A stretch of DNA of 36,560 nt. Origin: Alphaproteobacteria bacterium. Its GTDB lineage: Bacteria; Pseudomonadota; Alphaproteobacteria; UBA9219. Positions 32,415 to 36,560 of the stretch are shown one piece after another. The notes under the pieces were generated by a model, which did not search any database, had not been told where the DNA came from, and saw nothing but the letters and a program-made list of their open reading frames with translations. The first letter of the stretch is position 1, and every line of letters begins with the position of its first letter. A program made the translations under genes and the position numbers. Location of the stretch: NCBI GenBank assembly GCA_013289265.1, contig JABDAH010000014.1, positions 1-36,560 of the forward strand, given 5' to 3'.

Positions 32415-33029
32415 ATGAGTAGTCGTTCATTTCGCAAAGGTTCATTGCGCAAGGATTCGCTAGGTAAATTATTAGGAGATGCCGCTCGTTTTACTTGCCG
32501 ACATTGGGGAGCTGCAATCCTAGGGGTGACAACTATAGCTGGAACAGCTGGAACGATTGACGGAACTCTGGAGCACATTAATATCAAACGGATTGATATT
32601 TATAAGGCCGCTGCAGTAATAGGTTGCGAACCGACAGATCCTAAACGCACAGATCCATCCGACCCATTTAGCAATTATAAAATAACTATCATCTCGGAAC
32701 AAGACGCCCTCACATTCAAAGCAAGAGAACTTGATGTTAGCAGCGTGAATCTTCGGCCAGATAACATGGCTGTCTTACGTGATGCATGTGTAAAAGGAAC
32801 GGCTGTAAGACTCCAACGCATAACACCCGCAATGAATATAGATTCTGTGGGAATAGTATTCGGGCCTCAAAATAATTTACGGCTGATTAGCGCGGAAATC
32901 CTGTCACCAGCGCAAACTGCAAAGGTCGACGCTCAAATTGATCGCGATCTGGCTGCCCATAAGAAATTCGACTGGGGCGCCAAATTTAAGTGGGCGTCCT
33001 CCCCAAGCAAACCCCATACGAACGGTTAA
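32415..33029 (+). CDS. Single-span membrane protein, unknown (paralogue B)
   Basis: The product is 204 aa. A basic N-terminus (SFRKGSLRKDSLGK) precedes a membrane helix at about residues 31-50 (WGAAILGVTTIAGTAGTIDG), a positive-inside arrangement that puts the rest outside the cytoplasm. The domain starts AAVIGCEPTD and has YKITIISEQDALTFKARELD, then VRLQRITPA and LRLISAEILSP, alternating strand-like segments. It is a likely distant paralogue of the 185-aa protein upstream. A GGGGA lies about ten bases before the ATG. No catalytic motif is seen. It ends 32 bases from the convergent nitrilase-family gene. Confidence 0.7.
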   Translation: MSSRSFRKGSLRKDSLGKLLGDAARFTCRHWGAAILGVTTIAGTAGTIDGTLEHINIKRIDIYKAAAVIGCEPTDPKRTDPSDPFSNYKITIISEQDALTFKARELDVSSVNLRPDNMAVLRDACVKGTAVRLQRITPAMNIDSVGIVFGPQNNLRLISAEILSPAQTAKVDAQIDRDLAAHKKFDWGAKFKWASSPSKPHTNG

Positions 33030-33061
33030 ACTCGATCCGTAACTAGATCATCGCCATGCCA

Positions 33062-33862
33062 CTATTTGCCCATCTCATATAAGGTTGGACGGCGGTCCTG
33101 GTGAACTTTAATTTGGGATCTTACAACACTAATACGTTCAAGATTTAACTTGGCCACTACAACATCTTCATGAATTTGCGATGCCGACGCCAACACAACT
33201 CCATACGGATCAACAATCGTTGTTGTTCCTGCAAATATTACGCCCCCGTCACTTCCTATACGGTTTGCAGCAATAACAAAGACTTGGTTTTCAATGGCGC
33301 GGGCTAACGCCAAAGTTGTCCAGTGGGGTAGGCGCACAAGCGGCCACGCCGCTGGAATAAGCAAAACCTGCGCACCCTTCAAAGCAAGCGTGCGCGCAAT
33401 TTCTGGAAAACGAATTTCATAACACGTCATAATTCCAAACTGAGCATTTTCAATTTGTACAATGGTCAGTTCATCGCCAGCTTTAAGATAATTCTGTTCC
33501 AGCATAGGTTCAGCTGTAATCAAATGTGTCTTCCGATGCCTCCCTATGAGACTACCGTCACGCCCAATGATCGCAACAGAATTATAAATATTGGTTTCTT
33601 CTTTTTCACTGACTCCAGCGGCAACATTTACACGACACCGCCGTGCAGTATCCTGTAACTTGCTTACGGTGCTATCCGCCCAATTACGTGCTGTTCGCAC
33701 AATGGTCGGCATATCGTAACCAGTATCGGACATTTCAGGAAATACGACCAAATCATTGCCAGCCGCCGCAGCATTTTCGATGTGTTCACACATGGTGTGG
33801 ATGTTTTTTTCGACTTCACCGGCTATAGGATTCATTTGCACACTGGCAATACGCATATCCAC
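33062..33862 (-). CDS. Carbon-nitrogen hydrolase (nitrilase superfamily)
   Basis: The product is 266 aa. The Glu-Lys-Cys catalytic triad is visible: LVVFPEMSDTGYD (Glu, about residue 43), GRHRKTHLI (Lys, about 111) and GIMTCYEIRFPEIAR (Cys, about 147). NVAAGVSEKEETNIYNSVAII and ALARAIENQVFVIAANR are family-typical. It should hydrolyse an amide such as a deaminated glutathione, an omega-amide or a carbamoyl compound; the substrate cannot be fixed from sequence. GGAGAGG lies before the ATG on the minus strand. It follows fabG by 53 bases on the same strand, at the place where acpP stands in many alphaproteobacteria. Confidence 0.9.
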   Translation of the reverse strand: MDMRIASVQMNPIAGEVEKNIHTMCEHIENAAAAGNDLVVFPEMSDTGYDMPTIVRTARNWADSTVSKLQDTARRCRVNVAAGVSEKEETNIYNSVAIIGRDGSLIGRHRKTHLITAEPMLEQNYLKAGDELTIVQIENAQFGIMTCYEIRFPEIARTLALKGAQVLLIPAAWPLVRLPHWTTLALARAIENQVFVIAANRIGSDGGVIFAGTTTIVDPYGVVLASASQIHEDVVVAKLNLERISVVRSQIKVHQDRRPTLYEMGK

Positions 33863-33915
33863 CTCTCCTTTAGTCGCTAATTCAGCTGCAAAACGCCCTT
33901 TGTTCTAACTCTCTT

Positions 33916-34656
33916 TCAAATCATCGCCATGCCGCCATTCACATGAATGGTCTGGCCGGTGATGTAACGCGCCTCATCGGAGGCTAGGAATACGGCGCTG
34001 GCGGCGATATCTTTGGGCTCGCCTAGATAACCAACCGGGATGGCGCCCAGCATTTTATTCTTCTGATCTTCGGTGAGGGCGTCAGTCATTGCAGTCACAA
34101 TAAAGCCCGGCGCGATACAATTGACGGTCACATTGCGCGGCGCCATTTCCTGCGCCAGTGATTTGCTCATACCAATCAGGCCAGCCTTGGATGCAGCATA
34201 ATTCGCCTGCCCGCCATTGCCGGTAACGCCGACGATAGAAGTGATATTGATGATGCGGCCCCAGCGGCGCGACATCATGCCCTTCAACGCGGCACGGCTC
34301 AACCGAAACGCGGCGCCAAGATTTACATTCAGCACAGCATCCCAATCTTCGTCCTTCATACGAATGGCCAAGCCATCACGCGTAAGACCGGCGTTATTGA
34401 TGAGAATATCGACACCGCCACCGAGTTGAGCCTCGGCATCCTTCAGCAAGGCTGCCGGAGCTGCAGGATCGGAAAGGTTCGCAGCAGATACAAAGCTGCG
34501 CTCGCCAAGCTCAGACTGCAAAGCCTGCAATGCTTCAAGCTTGGTTCCCGACAGAACGACTTTTGCGCCTTGCGCATGCAACGCCTTGGCGATTGCGTTA
34601 CCGAGACCGCCTGAAGCGCCCGTAACGATTGCATTTTTACCGGAAAGACTGAACAT
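33916..34656 (-). CDS. fabG: 3-oxoacyl-[ACP] reductase
   Basis: This 246-aa short-chain dehydrogenase performs the first reduction of the type II fatty-acid elongation cycle with NADPH. TGASGGLGNAIAKAL (about residues 12-26) is the nucleotide-binding turn and NNAGLTRDGLAIRM carries the NAG motif with Asn. NITSIVGVTGNGGQANYAASKAGL holds the catalytic Ser-Tyr-Lys. EMAPRNVTVNCIAPGFI and the ending GQTIHVNGGMAM are typical of FabG rather than of general SDRs. It starts 11 bases after fabD; the pair is a conserved unit. Confidence 0.96.
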   Translation of the reverse strand: MFSLSGKNAIVTGASGGLGNAIAKALHAQGAKVVLSGTKLEALQALQSELGERSFVSAANLSDPAAPAALLKDAEAQLGGGVDILINNAGLTRDGLAIRMKDEDWDAVLNVNLGAAFRLSRAALKGMMSRRWGRIINITSIVGVTGNGGQANYAASKAGLIGMSKSLAQEMAPRNVTVNCIAPGFIVTAMTDALTEDQKNKMLGAIPVGYLGEPKDIAASAVFLASDEARYITGQTIHVNGGMAMI

Positions 34657-34667
34657 GTTTGCAACTC

Positions 34668-35609
34668 CTAAATTGTCTTCAGGAAACTATCGATATCCTC
34701 GGGCGTCTGCAAGGACAGTGCCGGAAGTTCCTTATCAATGCGTTTGGTAAGACCGGCCAGCACATTACCGGCACCGCATTCGACCAGTTGCTCCACCCCT
34801 TGCGCCTTCATATAGAGCACGGATTCGCGCCAGCGCACGGAGCCTGTGACCTGCTGCACGAGCAAATCACGAATTTCCTCTGCGCTGCTGGTGGCTTCCG
34901 CCGTAACATTGGCAACCACGGGCACAACCGGCGCTTTGAGGGCCACATCCGACAAGGCTTTTTGCATAACGTCGGCAGCAGGCTGCATCAGGGAGCAATG
35001 GAACGGCGCACTGACGGGCAGTTTTACACTGCGCTTAAACCCGCGTTCAGCGGCAATTGCCATAGCGCGGTCGACGGCGGCGACATGGCCGCTGATAACC
35101 ACCTGCCCCGGCGCATTATCATTGGCGGCAGCACAAACTTCGCCTTGAGCAGCTTCGGCAGCAATTTCCTTGGCGACATCCATATCAACACCGATCAGAG
35201 CTGCCATAGCGCCAATACCCACAGGCACAGCCTGTTGCATTGCCTGACCGCGTTTCTTTAACAACCGAGCCGTGTCAGAAAGACTGAAGGTGCCCGCAGC
35301 GCAAAGCGCCGAATATTCGCCAAGACTATGCCCGGCGACGAATTTGGCCGCTTGCGGCAAATGGAACTTACCCTGTTTGTCCAGCACACGGATAACGGCC
35401 AAACTGACGGCCATTAAGGCTGGCTGGGCGTTTTCGGTCAGTTTCAGGTCTTCGGCGGGGCCTTCGAACATCAGCTTGGTAAGGTTCTGGCTCAGAGCCT
35501 CGTCAACCTCCTGAAAGACATCTCTGGCCTCAACAAAAGCGGTTGAAAGCGCCTGCCCCATACCTACGGCCTGACTGCCCTGCCCTGGAAAAACGAGTGC
35601 TCGCTTCAT
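34668..35609 (-). CDS. fabD: Malonyl-CoA:ACP acyltransferase
   Basis: This 313-aa enzyme moves malonyl from CoA to acyl carrier protein, supplying fatty-acid elongation. FPGQGSQAVGMGQAL (residues 7-21) forms the oxyanion region, VAGHSLGEYSALCAAG holds the catalytic Ser (GHSLG), and APFHCSLMQPAAD carries the catalytic His. CGAGNVLAGLTKRI is typical of the C-terminus. It heads the fabD-fabG unit and is divergent from hldD, with about 100 bp between the starts that must hold both promoters. Confidence 0.96.
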   Translation of the reverse strand: MKRALVFPGQGSQAVGMGQALSTAFVEARDVFQEVDEALSQNLTKLMFEGPAEDLKLTENAQPALMAVSLAVIRVLDKQGKFHLPQAAKFVAGHSLGEYSALCAAGTFSLSDTARLLKKRGQAMQQAVPVGIGAMAALIGVDMDVAKEIAAEAAQGEVCAAANDNAPGQVVISGHVAAVDRAMAIAAERGFKRSVKLPVSAPFHCSLMQPAADVMQKALSDVALKAPVVPVVANVTAEATSSAEEIRDLLVQQVTGSVRWRESVLYMKAQGVEQLVECGAGNVLAGLTKRIDKELPALSLQTPEDIDSFLKTI

Positions 35610-35713
35610 AGTTCCTCAACGTTAATTAGCTTCGAATGCCTGATTAGGTGCCTTTTACCTTCCGACTTGTCAAATCGGATGTAAAAATGTCTAGTGCTGA
35701 CGAAGGAGCCTTT

Positions 35714-36560
35714 ATGATTATAGTCACTGGCGGAGCCGGTTTTATTGGATCGAATCTGGTCGCAGCGCTTGATGCCCGCGGCGAACGCGTTGCCGTGTGC
35801 GACTGGCTCGGCACCGGCGATAAATGGCGCAACATTGCCAAACGCGACCTGGAAGCCCTGATTGCCCCCGAAAAGCTGTTTGAATTTCTGGAAGCCCATA
35901 AAGGCACCATCAAAGCCATTTTCCATATGGGCGCGATATCCGCAACAACGGAAACGGACGCTGACCTGATCGCCGATACCAATTTTCGCCTTAGCTGCAA
36001 ATTATGGCAATGGTGCAAGGATGCAAAGATACAATTCATCTATGCGTCTTCTGCTGCCACGTACGGCGACGGCTCCAGCGGTTTTCAGGATGACGAAAGC
36101 ATCGGCGGCCTTTCCAAGCTTATGCCGCTGAATGCCTATGGCTGGAGCAAGCATCTGTTCGACCGCTGGATCGCACGGAAAAAATCACTCGGCACAGGCG
36201 GCCCTGCGCAATGCGCCGGTCTGAAATTTTTCAATGTGTACGGCCCTAACGAATATCACAAAGGTGGCATGCGTTCGGTGGCGGAGCAAATCTATCCCTT
36301 CGCCGCAAAAAGCGAAACCTTCCAGCTTTTTAAATCGCATCATCCGGATTACGCGGATGGAGGCCAGTTGCGCGACTTCGTCTGGGTCGGCGACTGCGTC
36401 AAAGTCATGATGTGGCTTTTGGAGAATCCGCAAGTCAATGGCCTGTTTAATTTGGGCACCGGCAAGGCCCGCAGCTTTGCCGATCTCGCCAAAGCCGTTT
36501 ATGTCGCCGCCGGTAAGGAACCCAAGATTACCTACCGCGATATGCCGAAGGAACTGCAGG
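35714..36560 (+). CDS. hldD: ADP-L-glycero-D-manno-heptose 6-epimerase, partial (C-terminus beyond window)
   Basis: The frame runs from ATG 35714 (GAAGGAG eight bases upstream) to the window edge, giving 282 residues of an enzyme usually about 310-330 long. It converts ADP-D-glycero- to ADP-L-glycero-mannoheptose for the LPS inner core. IIVTGGAGFIGSNLVAAL (residues 2-19) is the Rossmann NADP-binding turn, FHMGAISATTETD and YASSAATYGDG follow, and YGWSKHLFDRW has the catalytic Tyr-xxx-Lys. LKFFNVYGPNEYHKGGMRSV and LRDFVWVGDCVKVMMWL are HldD-specific. It implies a heptose-containing LPS. The missing end cannot be judged. Confidence 0.95.
   Translation, partial: MIIVTGGAGFIGSNLVAALDARGERVAVCDWLGTGDKWRNIAKRDLEALIAPEKLFEFLEAHKGTIKAIFHMGAISATTETDADLIADTNFRLSCKLWQWCKDAKIQFIYASSAATYGDGSSGFQDDESIGGLSKLMPLNAYGWSKHLFDRWIARKKSLGTGGPAQCAGLKFFNVYGPNEYHKGGMRSVAEQIYPFAAKSETFQLFKSHHPDYADGGQLRDFVWVGDCVKVMMWLLENPQVNGLFNLGTGKARSFADLAKAVYVAAGKEPKITYRDMPKELQ

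Noticed and set aside
34659-35261. 200-aa plus-strand frame opposite fabD
   Set aside because: It is a shadow of a complete FabD with intact catalytic motifs.

Overview
The window looks like chromosomal DNA of a free-living alphaproteobacterium with mid-range GC. The strongest pointers are a divK-pleD cell-cycle pair, an EipB/DUF1849 envelope protein, a transhydrogenase with a split alpha subunit (pntAA, pntAB, pntB), AspRS and PdxA of alphaproteobacterial type, and TTAA-type boxes like those bound by the cell-cycle regulator CtrA. The heptose epimerase HldD implies a Gram-negative LPS outer membrane. I see no transposase, integrase, CRISPR array or prophage. The lineage is an inference from gene content, and I cannot place it to genus.

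Layout. 1-2,000: two divergent, paralogous glycine-rich/tail-fibre-like secreted proteins (the left one runs off the window) and a DUF1796 papain-like protein. 2,169-3,812: tRNA-Gly(TCC) and a DUF2147-phosphate transporter pair on the minus strand. 3,983-5,627: two small single-span membrane proteins in an operon with a Gpt-type phosphoribosyltransferase, convergent with an acyl-CoA thioesterase. 5,707-8,628: the ammonium transporter amtB behind a tRNA-like palindrome, a SpoU-type RNA methyltransferase and a secreted Asp/Arg repeat protein. 8,748-11,912: a degenerate Ppx/GppA-like ATPase whose tail is encoded antisense to RNase D, then an HExxH protein. 12,061-18,047: aspS, pdxA and a tandem pair of TMTC-like GT-C/TPR membrane proteins. 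18,044-23,405: a GGDEF protein, eipB, divK, pleD and prfC. 23,407-31,628: a J-domain protein, then on the minus strand a long unit of ubiB-like kinase, pntAA, a small membrane protein, pntAB, pntB, lemA, TPM, a small Gly-tail protein and a second TPM. 31,671-33,862: an apparently AT-richer patch with two paralogous single-span membrane proteins under look-alike promoters, and a nitrilase-family enzyme. 33,916-36,560: fabG and fabD divergent from hldD, which is cut by the window end.

How they fit together. Several genes serve the envelope (EipB, HldD, FabD/FabG, LemA/TPM, the TMTC-like pair, the secreted repeat proteins). Two diguanylate cyclases and DivK point to c-di-GMP and cell-cycle control. 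The TTAA-type boxes upstream of envelope or unknown genes suggest that control reaches the accessory genes here.

The most noteworthy candidates for something undescribed are: the two membrane-protein paralogues with identically spaced TTAACCAT/-10 elements (31,671-33,029); the Ppx-like protein with a broken phosphate motif and an antisense-encoded tail; the orphan Gly-tail protein between two TPM genes; and the proline-rich membrane protein inside the pnt operon. None can be called a new system from sequence alone.
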